From NCBI RefSeq assembly GCF_015070855.1, contig NZ_JADDIX010000092.1, positions 1-45,590 of the forward strand: a stretch of 45,590 nucleotides of DNA. The letters run 5' to 3'. The notes below the pieces were generated by a model, which was given only the letters and a program-made list of their open reading frames with translations, was not told the origin of the DNA and did no database searches. Source of the DNA: Pseudomonas lopnurensis (GTDB lineage: Bacteria > Pseudomonadota > Gammaproteobacteria > Pseudomonadales > Pseudomonadaceae). How positions within the stretch are numbered: the first letter of the stretch is position 1; every line of letters starts with the position of its first letter. The position numbers and the translations under genes are program-made. This document shows, piece after piece, positions 24,398 through 33,291 of this stretch.

Positions 24398-25642
24398 TCA
24401 GCGGGATGTGCCTGCGGACAATGTCCTGATCATCGCCACGCTGAGGTAGAGCCGTGGCGCGATGCTCGACAGCTCGATGTATTCCTCGTCCGAATGCAGC
24501 CCGGCGCCGACCACGCCCATGGTTTCCAGCACCGCCGGCTTGTCGCTGCCGGGCAGGTAGGCATAACCGGCGTCGGTGCCGAAGCGCATGGCGATCGGTT
24601 CGATGCGCTTGTCGATCTCGCCATAGAGCTGCTGCGCGGTTTCGGCCAGGCGCTCCGAGCCCGGGTTCTTCGCCAGCGGCGGCCGGCCTTTGTCGATGCG
24701 CAGTTCGACGGCCGTATCCCCGATCAGTTTTTCTTCGATGATGCGCTGGCCATCGGCGAGTACCCGCTCGGTCTCGCTGAGGTCGGAATAGCGCATGTCC
24801 GCCTCGGCGCTCGCCCTGCTCGGAATGATGTTGCGCTTCTCGCCGCCTGCGATCATGGTCCAGTTCACCGTGGTGCCCTTGTCCGGATCGCCGAGGTCCT
24901 TGAGTCGCACCAGTTGGTGCGCCAGCTCCGTGATCGCGTTGCGGCCGTCCTCCGGCGCGGAACCGGCATGGGACGACTTGCCCTTCACCTCCAGCATCAG
25001 CGCGTTGATGCCGTTGGTGGCGGTGGTCACCGCATCGCGATCAGGCGGTTCGTAGGAGAAGACGTAGTCATGCTTGCGGGCCAGTTCGGCGATGATCTTC
25101 TTCGAGCCGGCCGAACCCATTTCCTCGTCCGGGTTGAACAGCACGGTGATCGTGCCGTAGTCATCGAACTGCTGATTCCGCAGCAGCTCGAGCGCATGCA
25201 GGATCATCGCCACGCCACCTTTCGCATCGGCCACGCCGGGGCCATAGGCGCGCTGTTCGTCCATGCGCAAGGGGCGCTCGGCCGCGGTGCCTTCGGCGAA
25301 CACGGTGTCGTAATGCACCATCAGCAGGAAATTCGTGGTACCCGAGCCTTTCAGGGTGCCGACGATATTGTCGCCGGCAGACGGCGTTGCCGGGCGGGTG
25401 CCGACCTCGGCACCCAGCGCTTCGAGACGCTTGACCAGCATCTGGCTGACCGTGGCCAGTCCTTTTTCCTGCCCGGTGCCGGTATCGATGGCGACCAGTT
25501 CCTTCAGCGTTTCCAGATAGGGCTGGCGTTCGGCTTCGGCCTGCCTGAGCAGTTCGCCGGGCTCGAGGTCGGCGGCGAGAGCGGAGCAGGCGAACAGGCA
25601 CAGGGCGATTGTCGCGGCGATGGGTGAGCGTCGAGCGTGCAT
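24398..25642 (-). CDS. Exported M20 peptidase, carboxypeptidase G2-like
   Basis: Carboxypeptidase G2-type enzymes are two-zinc peptidases that release C-terminal glutamate from folates and peptides. The 414-residue product is nearly the length of Pseudomonas CPG2 (415). It has a signal peptide (IAATIALCLFACSALA, cut near residue 23), the first metal histidine in MVHYDTVF, the bridging aspartate in GVADAKGG, the catalytic pair in NPDEEMGS, the dimerisation domain starting KGKSSHAGSAPEDGRNA and the last histidine in GAGLHSDEEYIEL. The ATG at 25640-25642 starts the signal peptide. The protein should be periplasmic. The exact substrate is not certain. Confidence 0.85.
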   Translation of the reverse strand: MHARRSPIAATIALCLFACSALAADLEPGELLRQAEAERQPYLETLKELVAIDTGTGQEKGLATVSQMLVKRLEALGAEVGTRPATPSAGDNIVGTLKGSGTTNFLLMVHYDTVFAEGTAAERPLRMDEQRAYGPGVADAKGGVAMILHALELLRNQQFDDYGTITVLFNPDEEMGSAGSKKIIAELARKHDYVFSYEPPDRDAVTTATNGINALMLEVKGKSSHAGSAPEDGRNAITELAHQLVRLKDLGDPDKGTTVNWTMIAGGEKRNIIPSRASAEADMRYSDLSETERVLADGQRIIEEKLIGDTAVELRIDKGRPPLAKNPGSERLAETAQQLYGEIDKRIEPIAMRFGTDAGYAYLPGSDKPAVLETMGVVGAGLHSDEEYIELSSIAPRLYLSVAMIRTLSAGTSR

Positions 25643-25884
25643 GACGGGGCCTCGGATCACGTGGATGGTGAGGGTGAGATACCCCTGCGGTGCGCAACGT
25701 TCCGAAGTGGATGCGTGGGGAATGCAGCCAGCGCGGGCGGACCGGTGCTCGAAAACGAGCAGTTGTCCGGCTCCGCCAGCCGGTTTCGATCCCGCCGTTG
25801 CGGACCTGCTCGTCGCCTTGCAGCCCTTCGGCAACCGCCTGCTTGGCAATGGCAACACGAAACGGGCCAGGCCGTCGAAAATCA

Positions 25885-26063
25885 GCCGCCCCGGCTGGTG
25901 CGCTGCACGACATAGAAGGCGGCGAACAGCGCGTTGCCGCCGAAGGCGAAGATCACCCGGTTGGTGTGGGTCGGCCGGATGCGTCAGAAGCTGGTCCTGG
26001 GCAGGTCGAAATCGAATGCCGGCCAGACCAGTTGGGCGGCGATGAATACGTCCGATCCGGCGA
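25885..26063 (-). pseudogene. ccoN: Remnant of ccoN (cbb3 oxidase subunit I), internal fragment
   Basis: Read on the minus strand, one frame gives VFIAAQLVWPAFDFDLPRTS, F, a TGA stop (25984-25986), then [20 protein letters not shown] and [10 protein letters not shown] before another stop at 25882-25884. This matches the conserved N-terminal region of CcoN, ...[49 protein letters not shown]..., as I recall it. The expected glycine codon has become TGA and one residue is missing near FYVV. About 55 residues of a protein of roughly 475 remain, so it is a decayed fragment. No ccoO, ccoP or ccoQ remnant is visible. The rest of 25643-26232 holds no gene I can support. Confidence 0.75.
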
Positions 26064-26232
26064 CAATGCAAAAACATTGCACTGTCGCGGCAGTATCTTT
26101 CATTGTCGGCCTTCGCTGGCGTGCGGCTAGCATGGGGACCTGCCCATCCGTTGCGGGCGAAGCGGACACCATCGGCCCCTGAACAACTGGCCGACTGGGT
26201 GGAGAGCGGGCTGCTGAAACAAGGAGAAGAAC

Positions 26233-26670
26233 ATGACTGCGGAATCGTTGGGGATCGAGCGTGAGCGGCTGATCGAAGCGCTCGATGAGCTGCTGAGCGC
26301 GGAGCGGGCCGGGGCGCAGGTCGCCAATGCCAGCCTCAGGGAGGCCAGGGGAGAACTGCAGCGCAGCGTGCTGGCGCAGGTGCATCGTGGCGAAGCCGAC
26401 AGCTGCCGGCGGCTGCGCGACTGCCTGGTGCTGCTCGGCGCCGAGCCCGGGCGCGAGCGCGGCGCCTTCTATGAGAAATGCATGGCGCTCGCCGACCTGG
26501 GCGAGCGCCTGGCGCTGGTCGATCGTGGCCAGAAATGGGTGATTCGCAAACTCGAGGCGCTGCTCGAGCAGGTTACCCATCCGCAGATTCGCCAGCAGCT
26601 CGAAGCCGTGCTCGAGACCCATGAGATCAACAGCGAAGACTATGCCGCCAAGGCGCAAGAGCTGCGTTAG
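26233..26670 (+). CDS. Small all-helical protein, possibly ferritin-like (DUF6306-like)
   Basis: A 145-residue soluble protein that looks entirely helical. Segments such as LIEALDELLSAERAGAQVA, EADSCRRLRDCLVLLGAEPG and KWVIRKLEALLEQV, with Glu residues and a late HE pair (ETHEINSED), recall small ferritin-like proteins of the DUF6306 kind. I cannot confirm metal-binding residues. ATG 26233 follows AAGGAGA at good distance. It stands alone, with REP-rich DNA downstream. The family call is tentative; that it is a real gene is likely. Confidence 0.7.
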   Translation: MTAESLGIERERLIEALDELLSAERAGAQVANASLREARGELQRSVLAQVHRGEADSCRRLRDCLVLLGAEPGRERGAFYEKCMALADLGERLALVDRGQKWVIRKLEALLEQVTHPQIRQQLEAVLETHEINSEDYAAKAQELR

Positions 26671-26705
26671 CCGCCGTCGCGATCAGCGGGTTCCCAGCGG
26701 GACAT

Positions 26706-26843
26706 GATCGCCCGCAAGCGGGCTCCTACAGGTGATTGCGGCAGGGCCACAACCGCGAAAGCTGGCCGCACCTGGCAGGGCATGCGCTGTTCACCAAAGC
26801 ATGCAACGGCACACATCCATGTAGGAGCCCGCAAGCGGGCGAA
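26706..26843. repeat. Inverted pair of REP sequences
   Basis: GATCGCCCGCAAGCGGGCTC followed by CTACA (26706-26730) and the inverted copy TGTAGGAGCCCGCAAGCGGG followed by CGAA (26820-26843) flank about 90 bp. Both are Pseudomonas REP palindromes. They fill the gap after 26670; the remaining bases up to 27060 show no gene. Confidence 0.9.
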
Positions 26844-27060
26844 CGCGCTTAACAGGCCGATCTCATCTGGAGCGAAGGTGGTGTCCGTCTCGCGCATGCC
26901 CAGACGCACGCGGCGCATGCGGCAAATGGGCCGCGGTCGCTTTCGCGCCACTGACGCAGGCGCAACCGCGCGGTCTCGATCATTTCTCTTCCCTCCGTCT
27001 TGGCTCCCCGGCCAACCTCCAGCTATGGTTCCGCTTTCCCGCCTACCATGGAGATGCCCG

Positions 27061-27498
27061 GTGTCCCTGACCACGCCCTACGATCCACAGAACATCTTCG
27101 CCCAGATCATTCGCGGCGACGCGCCTTGCTACCGGCTCTACGAGGACGACGACGTGCTCGCCTTCCTCGATCTGTTCCCGCAATCCTTCGGCCATACGCT
27201 GGTGATCCCCAAGCGTTCGGCCGCCTGCAACATTCTCGACGTGGACACCGAGGCGCTGTGCAAGGTGATGGCCGTGGTGCAGCGCCTCGCCCGCGTGATC
27301 GTCGACGAATTGCAGCCGGACGGCGTGCAGATCGCACAGTTCAACGGCGCGCCGGCGGGGCAGACGGTGTTCCACATCCACATGCACATCGTCCCGCGTT
27401 ATGCCGGCGAGGGGCTGGACATCCATGCGGCGCACAAGGCCGCGCCGGCCGAGCTGGAGAAGCTGCAGGCACGGCTGGTGCAGCGCCTCGGGGATTGA
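27061..27498 (+). CDS. HIT-family nucleotide hydrolase/transferase (HinT-like)
   Basis: HIT proteins cleave nucleoside phosphoramidates and related nucleotides through a covalent nucleotidyl-histidine. The 145-residue product shows IFAQIIRGDAPCYRLYEDDD, then FPQSFGHTLVIPKR and the histidine triad HIHMHI at residues 105-110. I chose GTG 27061 with GGAG seven bases before it; the nearby ATGs at 27048 and 27054 are out of frame, and the long upstream extension of the frame runs through REP sequences. It converges on the DUF445 gene with 13 bp between. Confidence 0.88.
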   Translation: MSLTTPYDPQNIFAQIIRGDAPCYRLYEDDDVLAFLDLFPQSFGHTLVIPKRSAACNILDVDTEALCKVMAVVQRLARVIVDELQPDGVQIAQFNGAPAGQTVFHIHMHIVPRYAGEGLDIHAAHKAAPAELEKLQARLVQRLGD

Positions 27499-27511
27499 AC
27501 GGCGGCCGGCC

Positions 27512-28777
27512 TCAGCCGCCGGCCAGCTGCGTCAGGGCATGCAGGACGAGGCCGACCAGACCGCCGACCAGCGTGCCGTTGATGCGGATGTACTGCAGGT
27601 CCTTGCCGACGCTCTGCTCCAGTTGCGTCACCAGTTCGCGGCTTTCCCAGTTCTCCACCCGTTCGGCGATGTAGTGGCCGATCTGCCCGCGGTAGCGCTC
27701 CAGCAGCGTCGGGGCGGCGTTCATCAGCTGTTCGTTGATCCAGCCGCGCATGGCGCTGTCGGCGGCCAGCGCGTCGCCGAGGCCGCGGCAGAGCGTGACG
27801 ATACGCCGGCCAATGCGCGAGTCGTCGCTGGCCAGGTCCTGTTCCAGCCAGCCGATGAGTTCCTGCCAGAGGCTCTGGAAGTAGGCGCCGGTGGCCGGAT
27901 GTTCCAGCAACTGGGCGAGGATGCGCTCGACCTCCAGGGCGTACTTCGGGTCGTGCCCGAGGCGTTCGATGTATTCGCCGACGTGTTCGTCGAAGCGTTG
28001 GCGGATGAGGTGCTGGGGATCGGCGGCGACTTCGGCGATCAGCGCCGAGAGGCCGTCGACGAACTTGTTGGCCGACCAGCCGCCCACCGGCTTGCTCAGG
28101 CCCAGGTAGCGCAGGGTGCGGAGTTCCGCGGTGATGGCGTCGGCGACCAGTGCGCGGGTTTCCTCGTCCTGCATGATCGAGTCGAGGCGCACCAGCAATT
28201 CGTCGAGCATCGCCTGATGACGGCCCTGGCCGGTCAGCACCTGCAGCGCCTGGGCCAGCGGTGGCGCAAGGTCGAACTTGCGCAGGCGGTCGATGGCCTT
28301 TTTCTGCACGAATCCCCGTACGCGCTCGTCGTGCAGCGCGGCGATGCCGAAATGCGCCACGCCGGTGAGCTGGCGGCCGACGGCTTCGGCGTTGGTCGGA
28401 TGGCGCAGCCAGCCCGCCAGGCGTCCGGCGAGGTCGAGTTCCTGCAGCTTGGCCAGTACCAGCGGGGTGGCGAGAAAATGCGTGGTGATGAAGGTCGACA
28501 GGTTGCGGCCGATGCGCGCCTTGCTGCGCGGGATGATCGCGGTATGCGGGATCGGCAGGCCGAATGGGTGGCGGAACAGCGCGGTGACGGCGAACCAGTC
28601 GGCGATGGCGCCGACCATGGCGGCTTCAGCGAACGAAGCGACATAACCCCAGGCCGAATGCCTGTCTTCCATCACGGTGGCCAGGGTGTAGAGCAGGGCG
28701 GCGAGCAGCAGCAGGAGGCCGGCGACCAGCTTCATTCGCGAAACCGGCGATTGCCAGGCGCTGATCAAGGATCGCAT
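27512..28777 (-). CDS. DUF445 membrane protein (YjiN-like)
   Basis: A 421-residue protein with a hydrophobic N-terminal segment (LVAGLLLLLAALLYTLATVM, about 17-36), a second near YVASFAEAAMVGAIADWFAVTALF and a third at the C-terminus (INGTLVGGLVGLVLHALTQL). Between them is a long, probably coiled helical region. FAEAAMVGAIADWFAVTALFR and FGLPIPHTAIIPRSK are signatures of DUF445. The function is unknown; it is thought to be inner-membrane. The ATG at 28775-28777 gives MRSLISAWQSPVSRMKLV; Met15 is an alternative start. Confidence 0.82.
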   Translation of the reverse strand: MRSLISAWQSPVSRMKLVAGLLLLLAALLYTLATVMEDRHSAWGYVASFAEAAMVGAIADWFAVTALFRHPFGLPIPHTAIIPRSKARIGRNLSTFITTHFLATPLVLAKLQELDLAGRLAGWLRHPTNAEAVGRQLTGVAHFGIAALHDERVRGFVQKKAIDRLRKFDLAPPLAQALQVLTGQGRHQAMLDELLVRLDSIMQDEETRALVADAITAELRTLRYLGLSKPVGGWSANKFVDGLSALIAEVAADPQHLIRQRFDEHVGEYIERLGHDPKYALEVERILAQLLEHPATGAYFQSLWQELIGWLEQDLASDDSRIGRRIVTLCRGLGDALAADSAMRGWINEQLMNAAPTLLERYRGQIGHYIAERVENWESRELVTQLEQSVGKDLQYIRINGTLVGGLVGLVLHALTQLAGG

Positions 28778-28871
28778 GCAGGTCCTCGTCGTCGATGGAG
28801 GGCGAATGGAGTGTTCTACGGGGATAGACAGCGAAGCAAGGCCATCAGGTCGGCGCGTGCATTAAAGCGCT

Positions 28872-28979
28872 GTAGGGTGGGCTTCAGCCACCGTTGGCGT
28901 TGCGACCCGTTGGTGGGGCTGAAGCCCACCCTACGGCTGATCATGAAGCCGTAGGGTGGATGTCGCTTTCACATCCACC
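28872..28979. repeat. GTAGGGTGG / CCACCCTAC intergenic repeat cluster
   Basis: GTAGGGTGGGCTTCAGCCAC at 28872 is answered by GTGGGGCTGAAGCCCACCCT followed by AC (to 28934). A third unit, GTAGGGTGGATGTCGCTTTC followed by ACATCCACC, spans 28951-28979. It lies between the start of the DUF445 gene and the end of the hypothetical gene at 29014. Relatives occur at 3101-3162. Confidence 0.85.
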
Positions 28980-29013
28980 GGGTCGCCCGGTGAATGTGAT
29001 CGCAGACGGTGGA

Positions 29014-29412
29014 TCAGAGCTCGTCGTCTTCCTCGCGGATCAGTACGTACTGGCCTTCGGCGTCGTTCAGGCAGTCCCAGACATAGAACATCGAGACCTT
29101 GCCCGGGCCTTCCGTGACGGCGGCGTAGTCGCCCGGTACGGCAGTGAAGTAGACGCCGGAATCCGGTGCCGCCTGACAGGCGATGCGGGCCGTGACGAAG
29201 GCTTCGGGCGAGGTGCCGTCGAAGTAGTCGTCACGGTCCTTGGCATCCCATTCCAGCGGCGGCTGGAAGGGGCCGGTGATGAGGATGCGTGCATCTCCGA
29301 GGTCCTGCTCTTCCGCTTCCGCGTCGTATTCGTCGGGGCGGTACAGGGTGCATTCCAGGGCGTCCGGGTTTTCGAGAATGGCCGCGCGGGATTGTGGGGT
29401 GAGTAGCTGCAT
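29014..29412 (-). CDS. Acidic hypothetical protein
   Basis: A 132-residue, strongly acidic soluble protein (for example YRPDEYDAEAEEQDLGD and the end VLIREEDDEL). The middle, YFDGTSPEAFVTARIACQAA, and the following YFTAVPGDYAAVTEGPG look like a small alpha/beta domain, perhaps of the kind found in jumping-gene-free conserved Pseudomonas proteins, but I do not recognise a family. The ATG at 29410-29412 opens MQLLTPQSRAAILENP and is preceded by GGAG on the coding strand. It is divergent from the exporter gene. Confidence 0.6.
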   Translation of the reverse strand: MQLLTPQSRAAILENPDALECTLYRPDEYDAEAEEQDLGDARILITGPFQPPLEWDAKDRDDYFDGTSPEAFVTARIACQAAPDSGVYFTAVPGDYAAVTEGPGKVSMFYVWDCLNDAEGQYVLIREEDDEL

Positions 29413-29587
29413 GGAATCTCCGACTGCGGTTGGGTGGAAACGGCAGTGTGGTGTAGGCGGCGAGCCTGTGCAAACGGCTATCGGCGAGCCGCCACTGCCA
29501 GGAGGCGCCGACGGGGCAATTTCCTTCAATAACGCCCGCGTCGCGCGCCGTAGCCTGCTGCCGGTCTATCGATTGGAAGCAGAGCTT

Positions 29588-30175
29588 ATGGACCCTTATC
29601 TTTCCATGGCCGCCTTCGCCCTGGCGTCGTCGATCACGCCCGGGCCGGTCAACCTGGTGGCGCTGAATTGCGGGGCGCGCTTCGGCTTTCGTGCCAGCGT
29701 CCGGCATATCTCGGGGGCGACGGTCGGTTTCACCGTCTTGCTGCTGCTGATCGGCCTGGGACTCTACGCGTTGCTGGAACGCGCGCCCATGCTGATGCGC
29801 GGCATCCAGTGGGGCGGTGTCGGCTTCCTGCTGTACATGGCCTGGCGCCTGGCAGTGGACGATGGCCGGCTCGAGCCGGCACGGGCGGGCGGCGGCCCGT
29901 CGTTGCTCGACGGCGCGCTGATGCAGTGGCTCAATCCCAAGGCCTGGCTGGCGTCCGTGGCGGGGATGGGGTTGTTCGCTGCGGATGGCGATGTGCTGCG
30001 GGTCTGGCTGTTCGCCGGCCTGTACTTCCTGGTCTGCTACGCCTCGATCGCCTGCTGGGCCTGGGCGGGGACTTGCCTGAGCCGTCATTTGCAGCAGGCC
30101 GCGCGGGTGCGCTGGCTGAATCGGACGATGGCACTGCTGCTGGCTGGCAGCGCCCTGTACCTACTGGCGGGGTGA
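29588..30175 (+). CDS. LysE/RhtB-family exporter
   Basis: A 195-residue inner-membrane protein with five to six hydrophobic helices, the size of amino-acid exporters of this family. ASSITPGPVNLVALNCGARFG near residue 13 is the family motif, with Pro-Gly-Pro, and LMQWLNPKAWLAS is the second conserved block. Export of an amino acid or a related compound is expected but not specified. ATG 29588 opens MDPYLSMAAFALASS. The gene converges on, and overlaps by 15 bp, the AraC-type regulator gene, a common pairing for this family. Confidence 0.85.
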   Translation: MDPYLSMAAFALASSITPGPVNLVALNCGARFGFRASVRHISGATVGFTVLLLLIGLGLYALLERAPMLMRGIQWGGVGFLLYMAWRLAVDDGRLEPARAGGGPSLLDGALMQWLNPKAWLASVAGMGLFAADGDVLRVWLFAGLYFLVCYASIACWAWAGTCLSRHLQQAARVRWLNRTMALLLAGSALYLLAG

Positions 30176-31009
30176 ACCGGGGGTACGGTACTGCCCGGGC
30201 GTCGCTGCCAGCTGGCGCTTGAAGGTGCGCTGGAAGTGCGCCTGGTCGGCGAAGCCCGCGGCCAGCGCCACCTCGGCCAGCTCGCGGCCCTGCCTGAGCC
30301 AGTGCTGGCTGCGCTGGATGCGGCGGTTGAGCAGGTAGGCGTGCGGCGTCATGCCGTAGTGCTGCTTGAACGCGCGGATCAGATAGGACGGCGACAGCCC
30401 CGCGGCCTGGCAGATGTCTTCCAGTCTGGGGTCGCCGGTGCAGTTGTCGGCGATGTAATCGGCGGCACGCTGCAGCCGGCGTAGCGGGGCGACGGCCGGA
30501 GTCGTCGGGGCTGGGGCCAGGGTCTGCTGCAAGCGGGAGAAGAACTCGATGGCAACGCTCTGCTTGTGCAGGGTTTGCGTCTGCGGGTCGAGCAGCGTGG
30601 CGTAGAGCTGCGTCAGGCCGGCGAACAGCGCCGGGTCGCGGCTGAGGATCGGCGAGTATGGCGTGAATGCGCCATCGACGCCGGCACCCAGCTCGTTCTG
30701 CAGCGCGCCGAGCCAGCCGGCATCCACGTAGAACATCAGGTAGGACCAGGGCTGCCCGTCGATGGGGTTGCAGGCATGTACGGCCTGCGGATTGACGATC
30801 ACCACCGCGCCACGGTCGAGCCGCTCGCGCGCATCGCCGTTGAAGTAGGTGCTGCAACCCGCGGTGATCGCGCCGATCGAGAAGGTCTCGTGGCAATGCG
30901 GCGCATAGCAGACCTTGCGCCCGTCGGCGACCGCGCGGGCCTCGATGAAGGGCAGGGCGGTATCGCGCCAGAAGCGCGGCTGGGTACTGTCATGTCCGGT
31001 GGTGTTCAC
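30161..31009 (-). CDS. AraC-family transcriptional regulator
   Basis: A 282-residue regulator. The N-terminal half is a cupin-like effector domain (CYAPHCHETFSIGAITAG, AVVIVNPQAVHACNP). The C-terminal 100 residues carry two helix-turn-helix motifs: LEDICQAAGLSPSYLIRAFK with QHYGMTPHAYLLNRRI, and ELAEVALAAGFADQAHFQRT with FKRQLAATPGQYR. I chose GTG 31007-31009, preceded by AAAGGA; an ATG further upstream would add residues without homology. Its overlap with the LysE-type exporter gene suggests that it controls that exporter. Confidence 0.87.
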   Translation of the reverse strand: MNTTGHDSTQPRFWRDTALPFIEARAVADGRKVCYAPHCHETFSIGAITAGCSTYFNGDARERLDRGAVVIVNPQAVHACNPIDGQPWSYLMFYVDAGWLGALQNELGAGVDGAFTPYSPILSRDPALFAGLTQLYATLLDPQTQTLHKQSVAIEFFSRLQQTLAPAPTTPAVAPLRRLQRAADYIADNCTGDPRLEDICQAAGLSPSYLIRAFKQHYGMTPHAYLLNRRIQRSQHWLRQGRELAEVALAAGFADQAHFQRTFKRQLAATPGQYRTPGSPRQ

Positions 31010-31242
31010 GTCCTTTCTCGGCCATCGTCGGTGGAGGTTCGCGCACTCTAGCAAGCCTGCGCACGTGATGGGCAACGACCGTGTGGACGGAGCGGCGAGG
31101 CGATCCGGCTCGATCGGCGGCGGCTTCGGCGGTGCCGTCCGTTCACGACAGGCCGGCGTACATCGTGCGTGGCCGCTCGCGGTCTGCTAAAACCTGTCAG
31201 GGCAACGCCGCGCGCTTTCGCGGCGATCGACATGGAGTTTCT

Positions 31243-31668
31243 ATGCGTTCGATCCTGGCCCTGGCCTCGCTGCTGTCGCTGACCGCCTGTTCGTCCTGGC
31301 AGCCCGACCCGGAGGACATCACGCCGGTGCCGGAGGAGCGGCTGCTGGCCTACCAGCAGCCGCTGGAAAATGCCGGCGAGGTGGTGGTGACACGGGATTT
31401 CGGCCTGCGCGGCGGCGGTTGCTATATCGCCGTGCTGATCGACCGCGAGCTGGCCGCGCGGATTCACGTCGGCGAGGTGGTTCGCTTCCAGGTGCCGGCC
31501 GGGGCGCGGATCGTCAGCATCGAAACCGACCCGCTGGACGACACGCTATGCGGCAAGCTCAGCCTGCGCCGCGAGAAGCTGGCGCAGGTGGCGGCGGGGC
31601 AGGCTGTGGAGTTTCGCATCATCAGCGACAACCAGATCGGCTTCGACATCCTGCCGATCGAGCCCTGA
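31243..31668 (+). CDS. Small lipoprotein of unknown function
   Basis: A 141-residue protein with a lipoprotein signal: LALASLLSLTACSSW, lipobox LTAC, acylated cysteine at residue 16. Ser follows the cysteine, which favours the outer membrane. The mature part is predicted to be beta-rich (VVVTRDFGLRGGGCYIAVLI, VVRFQVPAGARIVSIETD) and has two further cysteines that may pair. I do not recognise a named family. ATG 31243 follows GGAG. It converges on the DUF6746 gene. Confidence 0.75.
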   Translation: MRSILALASLLSLTACSSWQPDPEDITPVPEERLLAYQQPLENAGEVVVTRDFGLRGGGCYIAVLIDRELAARIHVGEVVRFQVPAGARIVSIETDPLDDTLCGKLSLRREKLAQVAAGQAVEFRIISDNQIGFDILPIEP

Positions 31669-31712
31669 GCAGCGGCGAGGGCGTCGGATGGCGGGACGAG
31701 GTATGCCGAAGC

Positions 31713-32063
31713 CTACTCGATAACCGTTCGTGCGGTTTTCAGGTAATCGCTGCCGTAGGCTTTCAGCTCGTCGGCGTTCCCGGCTTCCGAGGCGAAATGG
31801 ATTTCCTCCAGGGTGTCGGTCAGCCCGTCCAACTCCTCGTTGATCCTTTCCAGCGCGGCCTGGAGGGTATAGGTGAGCGCGTGGATTTCCCTCATCCGTT
31901 CGGGCGTCAGTTCCTGGGCAAGGGCCTGGTCGAGCCGCTGGTTGTACTCGGAGAAGCGGCCGACCGCCTCGGCCAAGGTGCTGGGCGGCCCGGCCTCGGC
32001 GAAGGCGACGGTGGCGATGCTGACGGTCAGCGCCAGGGCGGCGGTCTGGATGCGCAGGTTCAC
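31713..32063 (-). CDS. Small exported DUF6746-like protein
   Basis: A 116-residue protein with a signal peptide (MNLRIQTAALALTVSIATVAFA) and a helical mature part: TLAEAVGRFSEYNQRLDQAL, IHALTYTLQAALERINEELD and YLKTARTVIE. This pattern fits DUF6746, small periplasmic helical proteins of unknown role. The start is GTG at 32061-32063, preceded by AAGGGAC on the coding strand. Confidence 0.7.
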   Translation of the reverse strand: MNLRIQTAALALTVSIATVAFAEAGPPSTLAEAVGRFSEYNQRLDQALAQELTPERMREIHALTYTLQAALERINEELDGLTDTLEEIHFASEAGNADELKAYGSDYLKTARTVIE

Positions 32064-32171
32064 GACAGGTCCCTTGCTGGAAAATGTGGGACGCGAAGGT
32101 ATCACCTACCGATCCAGGCACTGTTGCCGTAGCGCACAGTCTGCGCTGCGGCATTGGTCGCAGAGTCCGTT

Positions 32172-32876
32172 CTACGCTGCCTTGGGAATTTCCAGGCCGC
32201 GGATCACCGCCGGACGGGCGAGGAATTCTTCCAGCACGCGGTTCACGTTGGTGAAGTGCTCGAAGCCCACCAGTTCGCCCGCCTCGTAGAAGCCGACCAG
32301 GTTGCGCACCCAGGGGAAGACGGCGATATCGGCGATGCTGTAGGCGTCACCCATGATCCACTGGCGGTGTTCCAGGCGCTGTTCGAGCACGCCGAGCAGC
32401 CGTTTGGCTTCGTTGGCGTAGCGGTCACGCGGGCGCTTGTCTTCATAATCCTTGCCGGCGAATTTGTGGAAGAAGCCGAGCTGGCCGAACATCGGGCCGA
32501 TGCCGCCCATCTGGAACATCAGCCACTGGATCGTCTGATAGCGCTGGGCCGGGTCCCGCGGCAAGAGCTGGCCGGTCTTCTCCGCCAGGTAGAGTAGGAT
32601 CGCGCCGGACTCGAACAGCGGCAGCGGACGGCCGTCCGGGCCGGTGGGGTCGATGATCGCCGGGATCTTGTTGTTGGGGCTGAGCGAGAGGAATTCGGGC
32701 GAAAGCTGGTCGTTGCGCTCGAAGTCCACCCGGTGCGCTTCGTAGGACAGGCCGATTTCCTCGAGCATGATCGAGACCTTGACGCCGTTGGGCGTCGGCA
32801 GGGAATAGAGCTGCAGGCGCTCGGGGTCGTGGGCGGGCCATTTGCGGGTAATGGGGAAGGCGGAAAGGTCTGGCAT
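32172..32876 (-). CDS. Glutathione S-transferase, Nu class (YghU/YfcG-like)
   Basis: The 234-residue product has the thioredoxin-like N-domain with LYSLPTPNGVKVSIMLEEIG, where Asn-Gly-Val-Lys replaces the usual Tyr/Ser/Cys site. It has NNKIPAIIDP, then ESGAILLYLAEKTGQLLP, and a helical C-domain. Nu-class enzymes reduce organic disulfides and peroxides with glutathione. The ATG at 32874-32876 follows GGGAG. It acts in the cytoplasm. The 415-bp gap upstream holds a promoter for the divergent chemoreceptor. Confidence 0.88.
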   Translation of the reverse strand: MPDLSAFPITRKWPAHDPERLQLYSLPTPNGVKVSIMLEEIGLSYEAHRVDFERNDQLSPEFLSLSPNNKIPAIIDPTGPDGRPLPLFESGAILLYLAEKTGQLLPRDPAQRYQTIQWLMFQMGGIGPMFGQLGFFHKFAGKDYEDKRPRDRYANEAKRLLGVLEQRLEHRQWIMGDAYSIADIAVFPWVRNLVGFYEAGELVGFEHFTNVNRVLEEFLARPAVIRGLEIPKAA

Positions 32877-33026
32877 CGGAACTCCCTGGAATGCTGCTGA
32901 AGGTCGTGGATTGGAGTCGTGTCGAGGTGTGCGGTTTCCTGGCGAAAACTGCGTTCGTTCGTGCGTCCTGTCCAGCCCCGGAATCTTTCGGCTCATCCGT
33001 CGCGCCACTTTTTGCCGCTCGATCGC

Positions 33027-33053
33027 TCAAGAGTCGCGACGCCCAGCCGATAG
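33027..33053 (+). promoter_or_regulatory. FliA (sigma-28) promoter of the second chemoreceptor
   Basis: TCAA, fifteen bases, then GCCGATAG matches the sigma-28 -35 and -10 elements; the -10 differs from GCCGATAA in one base. It lies 239 bp before the ATG at 33292, which would give a long leader. Confidence 0.65.
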
Positions 33054-33291
33054 TAAAAATGCTTGCCGACACTGCGCCGGTACGGCTGCGCAAGCGCTCT
33101 ATTTCCGGGGATTCAACAACAAGGCGCCCCCTCCGCTCACCTCGAGCGGCTGAATGCAACGACCCGCAACGGGATTGAGTGATGGATCACGCTGGCCGTT
33201 CCAGGCCTGGCACGAAGCCTCCCGAAACGATACGCCTTTGATCGCCAACTGCCGACCGTGGAATCCGGCAACCCATACGGAAAAAGAACCA

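Noticed and set aside
26704..27060. N-terminal extension of the HIT protein through the REP region
   Set aside because: The extra residues are translated REP sequence and lack homology. GTG 27061 has its own ribosome binding site and gives the usual family length.
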